From Pseudomonadota bacterium (GTDB taxonomy: Bacteria > SZUA-182 > DTGQ01): DNA of 5,454 nucleotides. Position numbers and translations under genes: made by a program. The first letter of the stretch is position 1. Every line of letters begins with the position of its first letter. The stretch spans positions 1-5,454 of the forward strand of contig JAUWIR010000344.1 in NCBI GenBank assembly GCA_030605265.1, written 5' to 3'. The notes below the pieces were generated by a model, which saw nothing but the letters and a program-made list of their open reading frames with translations, searched no databases and had not been told where the DNA came from. Shown here piece by piece: positions 5,375 through 5,454 of the stretch.

Positions 5375-5454
5375 TTAGCCCTCATACTCGATTCATTTAT
5401 ACAGTCATTTCACTTTTTATTAAGTTAAAGTTTATCAAACTGTTAGACAGGATA
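5375..5454 (-). promoter_or_regulatory. Leader upstream of the SPOR-like gene
   Basis: The only firm element is the Shine-Dalgarno GAGGG 5 nt before the ATG at 5374. A minus-strand TATAAA near 5397-5402 might be a -10 element, but no convincing -35 is visible. One frame is open from the right edge to a TAA near 5398, which could be the last codons of an upstream gene; the ~18 residues are not recognisable. Confidence 0.3.

Overview
The window looks like a piece of a low-GC, AT-rich Gram-negative chromosome, most likely from the deltaproteobacterial (Desulfobacterota-type) radiation. The evidence is gene content and order. A short MerR-type regulator sits next to a tRNA-Pro, and pcm, a COG2426 membrane protein, an NlpD-like lipoprotein and an RpoS-like sigma factor follow in that order. 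This is a variant of the surE-pcm-nlpD-rpoS stationary-phase/stress block known from proteobacteria. The assignment is inferred from memory of family synteny, not from a search. Every gene recognised is on the minus strand, so transcription runs from high to low coordinates.

Layout in transcription order. Positions 5454-5375 hold a short leader with a good ribosome binding site. Next are a single-pass membrane protein with diverged SPOR-like repeats (5374-4478) and a MerR-family regulator (4454-4059). Four nucleotides after the regulator's stop comes tRNA-Pro(GGG) (4054-3981). A GC-rich hairpin (3973-3947) appears to end this first unit. A stand-alone COG2509 FAD-dependent dehydrogenase follows (3923-2541). 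Downstream of it is an AT-rich spacer with nine tandem 7-bp units (2531-2469). The second unit comprises pcm (protein-L-isoaspartate methyltransferase, about 2340-1699), a COG2426/PF06695 membrane protein beginning directly at the pcm stop (1698-1206, with an apparent frameshift near 1370), tRNA-Pro(CGG) (1175-1101), nlpD (1067-387) and the first ~105 codons of the sigma factor (317 to the left edge).

How the genes fit together. Pcm repairs age-damaged proteins, NlpD-type LytM proteins control cell-wall amidases at division, the SPOR protein probably binds septal peptidoglycan, and RpoS directs the stationary-phase or general stress programme. The theme is envelope maintenance and survival. 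The two proline tRNA genes are embedded in this block and must be processed out of longer transcripts.

Points worth a second look: a clean frameshift in the COG2426 gene at a CCC-U proline codon, with the downstream frame intact; absence of surE, whose usual place is taken by the FAD dehydrogenase; loss of zinc ligands in the LytM domain of NlpD; a heptamer tandem repeat; and possible alternative hairpins in the rpoS leader. I see no mobile element, CRISPR array or phage gene, and no clearly new multi-gene system.
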